DNA of 64,000 bases from Chinchilla lanigera (lineage: Eukaryota; Chordata; Mammalia; Rodentia; Chinchillidae). Both the position numbers and the translations under genes were made by a program. The notes under the pieces are model-generated. The model had not been told where the DNA came from and ran no database searches. It was given only the letters and a program-made list of their open reading frames with translations. Each line of letters begins with the position of its first letter. Within the stretch, counting starts at the first letter, position 1. Shown here piece after piece: positions 10,747 to 20,636 of this stretch. The stretch lies in NCBI RefSeq assembly GCF_000276665.1, contig NW_004955423.1, positions 876,842 to 940,841 of the forward strand, given 5' to 3'.

Positions 10747-10794
<48 letters not shown>
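10720..10794 (+). repeat. (GAAA)n microsatellite
   Basis: Nearly perfect GAAA repeats for about 55 bp, with interrupted units to the left. The run directly abuts the ID insertion to its right, and its last unit is part of that ID's target-site duplication. Confidence 0.9.
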
Positions 10795-10804
10795 CGATAA
10801 CTGA

Positions 10805-10911
10805 GGGGCTGGGGATTTAGCTCAGCGGCAAAGCGCCTGCCTGGCAAGCGCAAGGTCATGAGTTCGGTTCCTGGTACCGGAGAAAAACCAAAAAAAAAAA
10901 AAAAAAAAAAA
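10805..10911 (+). mobile_element. full-length ID SINE with 16-bp TSD
   Basis: This is the best sense copy: ggggctggggatttagctca, gcggcaaagcgcctgcctgg, caagcgcaaggtcatgagtt, cggttcctggtaccggag, aaaaacc, then about 21 A. The A box is tagctcagcgg and the B box gagttcggttcc. Flanks gaaagacgataactga (10789-10804) and gaaagacaataactga (10912-10927) differ at one base. Confidence 0.94.
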
Positions 10912-10927
10912 GAAAGACAATAACTGA

Positions 10928-11221
10928 GAAGGTTTGAACTCATGAATCCTGTTGACAACTCACAAGCTTATAGTGGTATTCAAAAGAAAAATAAACACCA
11001 TTGTTCACCTTTGGATGATACTAGGGGACCAACTCATTGTTCTGAAAACATAAAAGGAAAGAGAAAGAATCTATCTTTGCATTTAAGTTAAACTTCAGGA
11101 TAACCAAATAATAGAGGAGAGGTTGTTTCTTTTTATAGGGAGTATTCCAGGTAATAATTAAGAAAGAATGTCACTATTTTGCAAACCCTGTTAAAAAATG
11201 ATTGTCCTGGGCAAGGATGAT
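10928..11221. other. AT-rich non-coding
   Basis: No recognised element between the ID insertion and the LTR that follows. Confidence 0.35.
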
Positions 11222-11490
11222 TGTATTGGTTTCTTAGAGTTGCTGTAACAATGCGTGCAAACTGGGAAGCTTGAACAACAGGAATTTATTGCCTCAGAGC
11301 TAGAAATGCAAAATCAAGTCACTGCCAGGGCCATGATCCTCTGAAGCTCTGGAGAAGGCCCTTCCTCTCCTCTCCCAGCTTCTGGTATGCCAGCAATCCT
11401 TGGCATTCCTTGGCTTGTTACTCAGATGCATCTCCACTATCTGCCTCTGTGGTCACAGATATCTTCTTTATCTGTGTTCAAGTTTTTTTC

Positions 11491-11562
11491 TTTGTCTTTT
11501 TTTTTTTTTTTTTTGCGCTTGCCAGGCAGGCGTTTTTGCCGCTGAGCTAAATCCCCAGCCCC
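11491..11562 (-). mobile_element. ID SINE missing its 3' half
   Basis: After a T-run the sequence enters the ID core directly at gcgcttgccaggcaggcg and continues to ctgagctaaatccccagcccc. The segment that carries the B box and the ggtaccgg tail in other copies is absent, so the poly-T is joined to the middle of the element. Confidence 0.8.
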
Positions 11563-11665
11563 TTTTTTGTTTTGTTTTTTTGTTTTTCTCCAGTACCAGG
11601 AACCGAACTCATGACCTTGCACTTGCCAGGCAGGCACTTTTGCTGCTGAGCTAAATCCCCAGCCC
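11563..11665 (-). mobile_element. full-length ID SINE, head-to-tail with the previous copy
   Basis: T-rich tail, ttctccagtaccaggaaccg, aactcatgaccttgcacttg, ccaggcaggcacttttgctg, ctgagctaaatccccagccc. It abuts the truncated copy in the same orientation, with no unique sequence between them. Confidence 0.9.
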
Positions 11666-11778
11666 TTTTCTTCTTCTTATAAGGACTTCTTTAAGGCTTA
11701 TCACAGTCCCATATGATCTCATTTAAACCTGATACCTCTGTTAAAAACAAAAAAAGCTCTAAAAAACTATTTCCCAAG

Positions 11779-11853
11779 GGCCAGGGATACAGCTCAGAAT
11801 GCAGTTCCTGCCTAGCAAGCGCAAAGTCCTGAGTTTGATTCCTGGTTCCCACC
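11779..11853 (+). mobile_element. diverged ID SINE
   Basis: Sense ID core: gggccagggatacagctcag, cctgcctagcaagcgcaaag, tcctgagtttgattcctgg. There is no long A-tail and no TSD. Older copy. Confidence 0.7.
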
Positions 11854-11954
11854 CCACTCTTATTACAGCCAAAGAATTAGACCCAAATCAGGCCGAGTCT
11901 AGATCTACCCACCAATTTATAGGAAATAGGGAAGACAAAAGGGCGTGTTGGGTC

Positions 11955-12050
11955 AGCTGGGGATGCAGCACAGCAGTGGAGTGGCCCCTAGCATGCACTA
12001 AGGCCCTGGGTTCAATCCCCACCACTACAAAAACAAATAATAATTTTTTT
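11955..12050 (+). mobile_element. diverged ID SINE
   Basis: agctggggatgcagcacagc, agcatgcactaaggccctgg, gttcaatccccaccactac, then aaaaacaaataat. Its 3' end (ccccaccactac) is closer to the ancestral ID form and lacks the ggtaccggag tail of the young copies. This separates an older ID generation from the younger one. Confidence 0.7.
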
Positions 12051-12149
12051 TAAAAACCCAACAATTTTTGTTTGTTGGCAGCTCCTGACTGGCTAATAAA
12101 ATTATGTTTCATTAGCCAAGGAAGAAATCTTTCCAAACCCCCTTTCTTA

Positions 12150-12430
12150 TAAAAGTACTGTGCATACACACAAAGTAAAAAAGAAAATTTTTAAAATGCA
12201 GAAAAAATAAGCTCTACTCCTGAGTGTCCCCTGTTCCAATCTGTTTGCGAACCACTTCCAGACATATTTTTCTAAGCACATACACAAATAAACATGATTT
12301 AGACTTTACTGTAAATACTCTTTGGAACCTACTTTTATTATTTTTCATCCAGCAGTGTATATCTGCGAGACCTTTTTAATAGACAGATCCTCATTTTTAT
12401 TCTACTATATGCAAATATCATAAATTATTT
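12150..12430 (-). mobile_element. possible old L1 3' region fragment
   Basis: aaatgcagaaaaaataagc, tctgtttgcgaaccacttcc, agacatatttttctaagcac and ctttttaatagacagatcctc resemble antisense L1M 3' sequence. Divergence is high and I am not sure. Confidence 0.35.
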
Positions 12431-12519
12431 AAAAGCATTCCCCAGTTGGTAGGCAAAGTTTATTTCCTTTTTTTTTTTTTCAGTTCTCAGCTCCGAAGAA
12501 AACCCCTTCTTTCTTTTTC

Positions 12520-12840
12520 TGGCTCGGGACAGATGGCGCCTGCTGGTACGAAGCAACCGCACAGCAAACGCCTTGCACCTGCCTGCGTCATGGTCTGAGT
12601 CACGGGCCACCGGGCCTGGGCAGGTGGAGGTGGAGGTGGGGGGTCGGGGGTGGGGAGGTCGGGAGCGCGCCTGGCCCGAGAGGCGCGCGCCCCGGAGCGC
12701 CCGCGGCTGCGGCATGGGACAGCTGCTCCAGCTAAGCTGGCTGGCAGCGCAGGCGAAGAATCCTCTCGTAATATTCCTTATCCCGCAAGAGCTGAAGCAT
12801 CAGAACCGGGAGGTTCACCTACCCAATGTCGTTAGGTAAG
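12520..12840 (+). promoter_or_regulatory. CpG island, probable promoter
   Basis: I count about 27 CpG dinucleotides in 320 bp, whereas most of the window is nearly CpG-free. Density peaks at 12660-12715 (gcgcgc, ggcgcgcgcc, cgcccgcgg). G-tracts at 12617-12660 are Sp1/KLF-like, and a consensus AP-1 site TGAGTCA lies at 12596-12602. No TATA box is seen, as usual for CpG-island promoters. The island stops at a strong plus-strand splice donor, so transcription to the right is the simplest reading. It is the only such island in the window. Confidence 0.7.
12690..12835 (+). other. candidate first exon of an unidentified gene or lncRNA
   Basis: The right edge is set by GTTAG/GTAAGT, a near-consensus 5' splice site at 12835/12836. 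The left edge (transcription start) is unknown and is placed arbitrarily in the CpG peak. An ATG at 12714 in good Kozak context (gcggcATGg) opens a frame of 40 codons that runs uninterrupted to the donor, beginning MGQLLQLSWLAAQ and leaving two bases for the next exon. I do not recognise this peptide. Upstream short frames start at 12533 and 12590. It may equally be a 5' UTR or a non-coding exon. No acceptor or second exon could be assigned. Confidence 0.4.
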
Positions 12841-13256
12841 TTCGCTGGCTATGTAAGAATTATGCTGGCCTGAGGAATGTTGAACTTAGAAGGTCCTGGG
12901 CGCAGCAATTGCTCAGTTTGGTGGAATGGTTAAGCTCAGGACCCTAAAATGCTAACGTGGACCACTCCTCTGATGACTGCCTCCTCTATAGGGAAGGTAA
13001 GCCGAGTAAGTGTTCGTTTTAGTTGTTATTTTTAATGTGGTTTGTGTTTAATTCTCTAAAGTGCTCAGGGTGAGCAGAGATTCCCTGCTAAGTGAGACTT
13101 TCTATGGGCATCTATTGCCAGATTTTGGAATTTCCTGGCATGGAAGAGTGGCTGTTGGAGTAACTGAACACAAATACATTTCATTTCAACAAAGCTTTAA
13201 CAGATGTGTGAGAAACTAGATAGGAAGCTACAGGAAATGCTCTAAAAGTATTCTAT
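12841..13256. other. probable start of intron, no recognised element
   Basis: Non-coding sequence following the splice donor. A ctctatag/ggaag/gtaagccg arrangement near 12980-13003 mimics a very short exon, but the pyrimidine tract is poor. Confidence 0.35.
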
Positions 13257-13442
13257 TAGCTGGGCACAGTGGTGCAAGGCTGTAATCCCAGCACTCTAGG
13301 AGGCTGAGGCAGGATAGCAGGTTCAAACCCTGAGTGGGCAACTTGGTGATTTAGCCTAACACCATCTCAAAGTGAAAAAGGACTGAGAATGAAGCTGGTT
13401 GTGTAGACCACGGTTCAGTCACTAGTACCAGGAAAAAATAAA
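13257..13442 (+). mobile_element. B1-ID dimeric SINE (B1-dID type)
   Basis: The B1 half runs gctgggcacagtggtgcaag, gtaatcccagcactctagg, aggctgaggcaggatagcag, agtgggcaacttggtgattt, caccatctcaaag. It is followed by the ID half, ctgagaatgaagctggttg, ggttcagtcactagtaccag, then gaaaaaataaaaat. The order 7SL-derived then tRNA-derived, both in sense, matches the antisense copies at 2.0, 52.1, 57.5 and 59.9 kb. Confidence 0.75.
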
Positions 13443-13863
13443 AATATTTTATTGGGGACAGTCTCCTATACAGAATTACTTCAGGGCCATTGCTTTGCAG
13501 GAAAAAATTTGTTAGACCACAGGGAAAGGGTTTGGGACACAAGCATCTGTCTCACTCCAAGCTGTATGGGACTTCCTTTCCAGCAGGGACAGTAAGAATC
13601 AAGACTTGCAGCAAAATACATATTATTTGGTTTGTCTTCCTCTTTTAAAAAATGTTTTTGTGCCTGTTATGTGAAAAGCAGATAAAGGTTTCCATAGTGT
13701 CTCTTTGAAGAACAAACTTACTGCTTTTACTCCTTTTATGGAAGTTGACCAATGAGAAGTTACTAGAACATGAACATGTGCTTATTTTGAAGGCACCAAT
13801 AAAGTTCTTGCTCAGCTGACAGATCTAATGATTTGATTGTGGCGTTTGGCTTAAGCATAGCCG
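13443..13863. other. non-coding, no recognised element
   Basis: Single-copy AT-rich sequence with no supported feature. Confidence 0.35.
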
Positions 13864-14012
13864 CTAAGAAAGCACTGCCTCAGTATACGGGAGGCTGAGG
13901 CAATAGGATTGCTGTGAGTTCCAGGCCAGTCTGGGCTGCAAAATGAGTTCAAGGCCAGCCTAAACTGCGCAGTGAGACCTTGTCTCAAAAAGACAAAATA
14001 TAAGGCATTAAG
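13864..14012 (+). mobile_element. B1 SINE with duplicated unit, altered 5' end
   Basis: gaggctgaggcaataggatt, gtgagttccaggccagtctg, ggctgcaaaatgagttcaag, gccagcctaaactgcgcag, gagaccttgtctcaaaaag. The usual ggtggcgcatgcctgtaatcc start is degraded to aagcactgcctcagtat. Confidence 0.8.
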
Positions 14013-15109
14013 ACTAAAGAAAAATAACAAAAGAAGGAAGAGCCAGTGGAGGTGTGGCTGCTGGAGTATGAAATGGGCCGACCCGGACTGTGCCACTCCA
14101 ACTGGGGCAGGGCTCTCGACACAGCTCACCGCAGATGCCCAGAACTGGGGGGAAGCTGATCAGAGACATTTGTGAGCAGGGTCAGCTGCCAGGTCTCACG
14201 GGGCTGAAAAGAAATTCGGACCAGAGAGCAAGTCAATTAGGCCCCAGCAGAGAAGGATCCTCATCCTTCTCTGGAATTCATCCAGAGATGCTTTCTGTTG
14301 GATTCTCTCCTCCCCTATCACATGTCTAGTCCCCTGAACTGCTTTTAAGTTCTCAACTACTTTAATTCTTGGATAAGTTTCTGTTAGGCATTCATTAGCC
14401 TGTACAATTTTTTTTTCACCTATGGAATAGTCTTAAATCTTCTCGACGTCGTTACTTGTCACAGTGATTGGGTTGGAACAATTATGATCCTCTGCCCAAA
14501 GACTTGTAATATCACCCTCTGGGTTGTAGATTCAAACTCAGGGATCATTTTAGACAATAGAAGGAAATACTAGAAAGGGATGTAGGGTCCTTGCTTTGGG
14601 GATGTGTAAGCGAAAACCTGTTCTTCCAACTAGCCTGTCAACCTAGTATTCAATCGTGATGTTAGTTCCTCTAAACAGATCAATTTCTTAAAAGAAGCAG
14701 AATACCAGTGTGGCTGGTTTAGGAGTTAGAAAAGCTGGGTTCAGTATTGCATCTACCACAGATGACTGCCCATGTGCCCTTCAGCAAATCTTTTAGTATT
14801 TCCTCTTAAGAAAAAATGAAAGGATTGGATCAAGATTCACAAAGATTTTAGTACTGTGTCCTCAAAGGGGGGGACTGAGTCTAACAAGACTAAATGTAAA
14901 ACATTTGGTCACAAAGGTAGACACTGAGTGAGCACTGACACTGTTATTCCTGTGGAAAAGGCCTCATGCCCCTGCACTGCATGAGAAGCGGGAGTGAGCT
15001 GTGAAGGCCAGGGCAGTCATATCAGGGGCAGAATCACAGAAGCTCGGCTCCCGGGATAAGGAAAGGAGTCGTGCTGTGTTCTGCCTGGCCTGGCTGCAGC
15101 ATCCCCTAC
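14013..15109. other. non-coding; a weak MIR-like trace near 14700-14800
   Basis: aaaagctgggttcagtattg and catgtgcccttcagcaaatc resemble the left part of a MIR, but the remainder is too diverged to call. Otherwise single-copy. Confidence 0.3.
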
Positions 15110-15560
15110 CTCTAGCCCACTTTTTCTAAAATCCAAAATCCCTCTTCCACTTAAAAGCCCTCCACGGCTCCCCATTGCTCTCTGAATAGAACCTTATACA
15201 AAGTCCTTTACGACCTGGTCCCTGCTGACCTCTCCAGTCTACCTCTTATCCTCTGCTGACCTAGAACCCTGAATCTCACAGTTTCAAACACTGGCAGTTC
15301 CCAGAACTACTCTGTCTTTTAGATGCGCTACTCAACATCCCTACTTCCCCTACAGCACATGGGTGTGTATGTGTACACACACCCCCGCCGACTTCATCCT
15401 CTGGGCTGTCAGTGCCCCTGGGCTCACGCTGTCACAGCACTTCCCATACTCACTGCAGTTCCTTGAAAGTGCCACTCTCACATCCCAAGACAGTGAGCCG
15501 TCGAGGCAGAGACTATGGTGTTTTCTCTGCATCGGCCTGGTAGGCACCCGGTGAGTACCT
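15110..15560 (+). repeat. LINE-2 3' region
   Basis: Clear L2 phrases in order: cctccacggctccccattgc, gaatagaaccttatacaaag, tcctttacgacctggtccct, gctgacctctccagtctacc, then cgaggcagagactatggtg and tctgcatcggcctggtaggc. Ancient, no coding capacity. Confidence 0.75.
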
Positions 15561-15754
15561 GCAGAAGTAATGGAAGGGCACAGTTGACAGACTCAGGTGG
15601 TAAGGATGGTGAGGGCTGTGGGAATAAGGGTAGAGAGGTTAGCCTGGAGGAGGAAGCTGTGAGGGGCATAATAACTCCTCTTCATGTGAGGAAGTGGGTT
15701 AAGATTTAATCTAGGCTTGCCTGAGAGCAGAAATAAATCTCTGGGGAGAGGAAG

Positions 15755-16120
15755 TAGATGAGGACACAGTTTAAGAACACAGCGATGGCACAGGGGCTGT
15801 GGGAATGGCTCTGGAATTTAGATTGCCTGTGTGACCTGAGAAAAAGCCACCTGGCTGCATGTGCTGGCGCATGCCTGTAATCCCAGCTCCTGTGCTGAGC
15901 CAGGATGGCTGCGAGTTCAGTGCCAGCCTGGACTACACAGAAAAAGCCACTTACACCTTCTTTCTTTACACCTTTTCTTCCTTTTGGTGTCTTCATCATT
16001 CAGTTTTCCCCAACAATAAAATAGAGAAAAGAGTAGAATTAATTGCATAGGGTTATCTTGAGGGTAAATGAGACCATAGTACACAGGTATCGTAAGTGAT
16101 TAGTGAGCATTAGTTCTGGC
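15755..16120 (+). repeat. MIR SINE split by a younger SINE
   Basis: The left half runs cacagtttaagaacacagc, tggctctggaatttagattg, cctgtgtgacctgag. The right half runs cttcatcattcagttttccc, aacaataaaatagagaaaag, agggttatcttgagggtaaa, gtgattagtgagcattag. Removing 15851-15950 rejoins them. Confidence 0.65.
15851..15939 (+). mobile_element. short B1-type SINE with exact 11-bp TSD
   Basis: tgctggcgcatgcctgtaat, cccagctcctgtgctgagcc, gctgcgagttcagtgccagc, ctggactacacag. Only 89 bp lie between exact TSDs gaaaaagccac (15840-15850 and 15940-15950). It lacks the right part of B1 and a separate A-tail. The TSD's own A-run may have served as the priming tail. Confidence 0.8.
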
Positions 16121-17625
16121 TGAGGACGAAACTTGGGAGGAAAGAGAGCTTACTTCTCATTCCAGTGCTAAAGGTAGTGCCACGGTCTTCAGACTCTTTC
16201 TGATGCAGCCCCAGAAGTTCCTCACAGCTTCCACTGAAAACTGGGCTGGTGTAAGGGACCTTGGCCTAGAACTAACCCGGGTGTGTGCGCCCGGACAGTG
16301 CTGTCTGTGGTCCTGAAACACAATTTGTCTCTAAAAACTAGACAAATTTCTAACCCCTAGGAGACTAGGGGTGGGGTGAGAGTAGTCCCCCACAGCTCCA
16401 AATCCTTCCTCCCTCCCTTATGGCTAGTGCTCCACCCACTGGAATCTGGGTGAAGTGTCATTACCTTTTGAATCTTTAGTTTCCTTACATCTGCAGATGG
16501 GCAATTCCCATCCCCTTATATGCTCACAAGGATACTGCCAGGTTAAGTTCTGTCCTATACATATGATACTTCCCTATCTGATGCCTCTCTGAGGAACACA
16601 GGAAGGGACAAGACAATGATGACAAAAAATATTTTTGACTCTGTTCCCTCCCAGTAGAATCCCTGGAACCCGAAGACTACTGAAGGCGCAGCTCCTCTTC
16701 TAACTGACAAAGTCCCAGGCTGCTCACATGGTTTTTGTTGCTGTTTATTTGTATGTGTTTGCAACCATTCATGTTTTCCTGGGGCTAGGATCAGAGCCGC
16801 TCTCTACTGTGTCTCCAGGTGCCTATCTTACCTCTGCCATTGCTAAGGTTCCACTTCCTTTCTGGTAGTTTTCATAGCTAGTGCAAGGCAGCCCCCATCG
16901 AGGACATAGCTCTTTTGTTAGATGCCTCCAAGGGTTCTCTTGCTGTTTTAGCTTACAGTTGAGCCACCTTTCCCTCCTCTAGGAGCTCATTCCAAAGCCT
17001 TTCTCCTAAGCCTACACAGTGCAATCCATCACTGTCCCAGGATAAAGTCTAGCTTCCCATGTGATTTCCCCAGGGAAGAGATGGGGGCATGCTGCCTTTG
17101 TCCTCCTTCTTGGTATTAGAGTTTCTCTGACATCCTGCAGCTCAGCTACAGTCCTAACACCATCATCAAATAACTCCTCTGGTGGCCCACAAGGTGGGCA
17201 GAGCTTCCCAGGGCAGCCTGCCAGCTGGGCTCCTTCTGTGACCTCCAGTCTGAGATATGAATGTGCTTCAGGCTTTCTGCAGCAGAGGAATTCTCCAAAC
17301 CTGATAAAGTGTTATTCAAGGAGAGAATTAAAGGAATTTTCCTTTTTTGTAGATTCACAAAGCAGAAAAAAACCTGTAGTGTTGATTTGGCCTATTCTTC
17401 TGGTTCTAAGCCAGGTTAAACTCAAACAATAATTGTTAAACTTAGAAAGAGAGGAAAACACCTCCCAGAGACTGAAAGGTTACAACTCCCCCTTTGGTTG
17501 GAGGGTGTTCTTTCTTAATGGCCACACTAATTCTCTTGGGGGATAATTTGAGCCCCTTGCCTGTTGTTCCTGCTTTGGCTATTTCTGTCACAGGTCGATT
17601 CTGCCTGCCTGAATTCTTATCCATC
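16121..17625. other. non-coding, no recognised element
   Basis: Single-copy sequence. The 123-codon plus frame at 17061-17432 starts at a non-conserved ATT/ATG-type codon, has serine/glycine-rich composition and shows no recognisable domain. A weak L2-like phrase (caggataaagtctagcttcc) lies at 17038-17056. Confidence 0.35.
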
Positions 17626-17630
17626 CCTGT

Positions 17631-17662
17631 CACACACACACATACGCACACCCATGCACACA
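17631..17662 (+). repeat. imperfect (CA)n microsatellite
   Basis: cacacacacacatacgcac and related units, about 30 bp. The 73-codon minus frame with VCVCV is its translation. Confidence 0.8.
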
Positions 17663-18732
17663 TTTAGTCCCACACTGTAATCACCTGTGTCTGACTCTGC
17701 CCTGGGAAGTGCAGAGGGAGCCCTGGTTTTGCAAAAACCATAAACATGTTTTCCCCAGGAGATGTTTATGCAGCAATCCGGACATTCTCCTTGCTCTGCC
17801 TTTTAATTAGTCCAGGGAGTTGCAGCCCGATGGTGTGGGTGTGCTTCCCAGCTGTGCTTTTCGGGAAGTTAAACGGTTGACACTCATTCTGTCTCCTCCC
17901 CTGGGGTTAGGAAATTATAGAGCTCTGGCTCGTCTTGGAAGTGTGACCACTGACCTTACCCTGCAAAGTTCTGGGTATCCTAGGGCCTGTTCCAGCCAGG
18001 ACTCAAAGGCCCTGAGAGACCAGTGTGGCAACACTCAGATCTCAGGTTTTGCAGCCTGCTGTCCTTGAGCAGTGTTGAAGAGATGGCCTTTGTGTGAGAG
18101 AGATTGCTTTCATTAGAAACTATTTAGTCCCCTTGGGGAACCTGTGGTAGAATCTGCCTACTGAGGACCAGAGCAGGGATTTTATGGCTTGAGGGGTGCC
18201 TACGTCTTTCTCATGCGGGGCCCCATTTGTCTTGGAGGCTTCCAGACATCTTATCCCCATGAAAATGAGACCCTGATCCCTTCCGGCCAGCCTTCCTTCC
18301 TGAGAGGGCACCCTATCTCCACCGCCCCGCCGGGGCTCTGTGGCTGCATGACTGAAATCAAATCTCTCATCGCTGCTGTCTCTTTAATTAAACTTTTCTC
18401 CTCCACAAAGTACCCTCTTATTGTGTTTATGCCTTCTCCCTCCGGGTGACCACACCGCACTTTCAGGTCTGGTTTCAAGTTCCCCACTTTACAATGATTC
18501 AGTGCATCGCCCTCTTTAAAACGTAGGTAGGAGTGTTTTTCCTGGCCTTCTCCCATAAACGGCGTTTTAGCTCAGTGCTGAGCAGTCAGGGTCTCTGCAA
18601 TTTGCCCTACGTGGGTTGTAGAGGTTTCCGTCTGACACTCTTGGTTCGTTAGGGCACAGTTTTCTCTTTTCACTCATCTTATCCTTTGACATAGTTCCAC
18701 TATTTGTTTCCTCCTATCTGCATACCTGCTGT
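17663..18732. other. non-coding, no recognised element
   Basis: GC-richer single-copy DNA. Frames of 82, 86 and 101 codons overlap each other on both strands at 17820-18556, as expected by chance in such sequence. Confidence 0.35.
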
Positions 18733-18776
18733 ATACACACATACACACACAGACACACACACACACGCACACACCC
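18733..18776 (+). repeat. (CA)n microsatellite
   Basis: atacacacatacacacac then agacacacacacacac, interrupted. Confidence 0.85.
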
Positions 18777-18954
18777 CACGTACTGCTCAGACCTCACTTG
18801 GCCTTTGGGACAGGGCCTCAACCAACCTCTTTTCTTGGTCCCTGGCTTTTCCAGCAGAGCTGCTCTTGGCTGCCCTGGACGTTGACTTCAATTCTACAGC
18901 CTTGTAAGTCATCATGTGTTCATCATGTAGTGCCGGCCTGTCACACCCTCTTTC

Positions 18955-19121
18955 TTTCTTTTCTTTTTTTTGGGGGGGGTGGTTTGAGATGGTCTCACTG
19001 TGTGTTCAGGCTGACCTTGAACTCACTATGTAGCTGAGGCTGGCCTCAAACTCACAGCAATTCTCCTGCCTCAGCCCCCTGAGTGCTGGGATTATAGGCG
19101 CGTGCCACCACTCCCTGCTAT
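18955..19121 (-). mobile_element. B1 SINE, full length
   Basis: T-rich tail with a G-run, gagatggtctcactgtgtg, caggctgaccttgaactcac, tatgtagctgaggctggcct, cctgagtgctgggattatag, gcgcgtgccaccactccctg. The G-run (ggggggggt) between T-tail and body is unusual. Confidence 0.85.
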
Positions 19122-19515
19122 CATACCCACTTTCAGGGAGTGTATCTCAGCCAAACCAAAGTGCCTCAACCCCACAATGTCCCTGTTCCTCTCAAGGCCT
19201 GTAGAAAAGCAGAGCACAAACCAAAGGCTTAGAGTCCTTGAAAAAAGACATTTCCCACAACTACAAAATTATGCTTTCATAACCTCTCATTTTGTAAGAT
19301 GTCTCCATGAAATGTTGTGGATATTATATTTATTTTTCAAAATAGCAGAGAAAAGACAACTTCGTATGGATTTTTCATAGGTTTAAAATCCAAACAGCAC
19401 AAACTTGTACAAAGAGAAATTTCTTTCTCCTCACCTTGTCCCCCTTTCACCCAGGTCCTCTCCTGCCTGGATTGACACCGTTCTCTTTCTTGTGCTTAAA
19501 ATGCTTTAGGGGCTG
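19122..19515. other. non-coding; possible antisense L1M trace at 19380-19510
   Basis: aaacagcacaaacttgtac, tttctttctcctcaccttgt and ttgacaccgttctctttctt resemble antisense L1M 3' sequence, but too weakly to give a family. Confidence 0.3.
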
Positions 19516-19565
19516 ACACACACACATATACACACACACATGCATGCACACGTGCACGCACACAT
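19516..19565 (+). repeat. imperfect (CA)n microsatellite
   Basis: acacacacacatatacacac followed by interrupted tgcatgcacacgtgcacgca units. Confidence 0.85.
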
Positions 19566-20328
19566 CATTCAAATGGTTTTTGATAGTCTTCTTTCAGATT
19601 CAAAATCAGTGACTGCTTCAAAAACAGCAACATGCTGGATAGTTAAATAGAAAAAGGGGCCTTCTTTCAATCTACCAGATTTGCCATGTAGGATTGAGAA
19701 ACTTGCCCTATCCCACCCCATTGGCTACATAAATTCTGTTTTAAACTATTTTTTTTCTGACAGTCTACAACGTAGCCTTTGTTATACTATGAATTTGTAT
19801 CTCAGCCCTCTTTGTTTAGGTATCTTTGTTTCAATGTCTTGAAGCTTAGTGCAGATCCCATTACTTTGGGAGCTTAGCGAATTGGTCCCAGGTAAGCAGA
19901 TAAACACTAGATGAATTCCCTGGAAATCTCTAACAGGTAGACTTAAAAAGATTCCGCACAACTGGTTTATCGTGACAGGATTAGTGCTGGAACTCTCAAA
20001 ATGGAGGAGATCGCGTGGTTATCTGAGTAACCTGAAGAGGGATCCAAGACAGAGAAGCGAGGAGTTGAGTGTGAGCAGGCAGACAGGCTCGGCCTTGAGT
20101 GGGTGGAGCCTGCAGGCAGCCCTGGCTCTGTGCAGAGGTCAGTAGGCCAGGCAGCCCGGGCAAGAGCCCTGCATTCTTGTGGTCAGAGGAAAATGCATCT
20201 GGACAGATGAGACTTTGGGGAGTTCCTGCACATGCTCATCTCTCAGTCTGGAGAGAGGGCAGAGTGACCTGGAAGTTAATCAGAGCCACTTCTGAGCTGT
20301 CTGTGGTAGTCCCCCTCACCCCCACCCT
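19566..20328. other. non-coding, no recognised element
   Basis: Single-copy. The 113-codon frame that starts at 20099 ends in the adjoining microsatellite and is not credible. Confidence 0.35.
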
Positions 20329-20329
20329 G

Positions 20330-20361
<32 letters not shown>

Positions 20362-20434
20362 ACTCTCTCTCTCTCTTCCTCCTTCTGTCCCTCTCCCCTC
20401 CCCTTTCCCTCCCTCTTCCTTCCTCTCTCTCTCA
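20329..20434 (+). repeat. compound (CA)n(CT)n microsatellite and pyrimidine tract
   Basis: About 28 bp of CA, then about 20 bp of CT, then a pure pyrimidine run with ccctccctcttccttcc. The strong strand asymmetry produces low-complexity frames on both strands. Confidence 0.9.
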
Positions 20435-20636
20435 ATGTAACCTAACACATTTGTCCTAAATCTTCACTTTCCTAAAGTGCTTATAATTCAGTGGCTCACA
20501 TGGTTCTGGCTTAGTCTGGAGGGGTCACCAGTGCCATTGATAGCTCATGAAGACAGACCCCCCCCCCAAGCTCTGTGTTTGCAGTGGCACCCCTGTGAAC
20601 TGCCCTCATTCTGTTCCGAGCATCCCTGTGGACTGA

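Larger units (their letters stand above)
11222..11745 (-). mobile_element. MLT1 (ERVL-MaLR) LTR, antisense, with two ID insertions
   Basis: The plus strand reads tattggtttcttagagttgc, tgtaacaatgcgtgcaaact, gcattccttggcttgttac, ttcttcttataaggacttc and atatgatctcatttaaac, in the order of an antisense MLT1 LTR. Two ID SINEs (11491-11562 and 11563-11665) are inserted just before cttcttataagg. No retroviral genes remain. Confidence 0.75.

Noticed and set aside
10805..10911. Possible tRNA gene (A box and B box present)
   Set aside because: The A-tail, TSD and many sister copies show that it is an ID SINE derived from a tRNA, not a tRNA gene.
12980..13003. Apparent 5-base micro-exon (tatag/ggaag/gtaag)
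   Set aside because: Weak pyrimidine tract, and an exon of five bases directly after the first donor is very unlikely.
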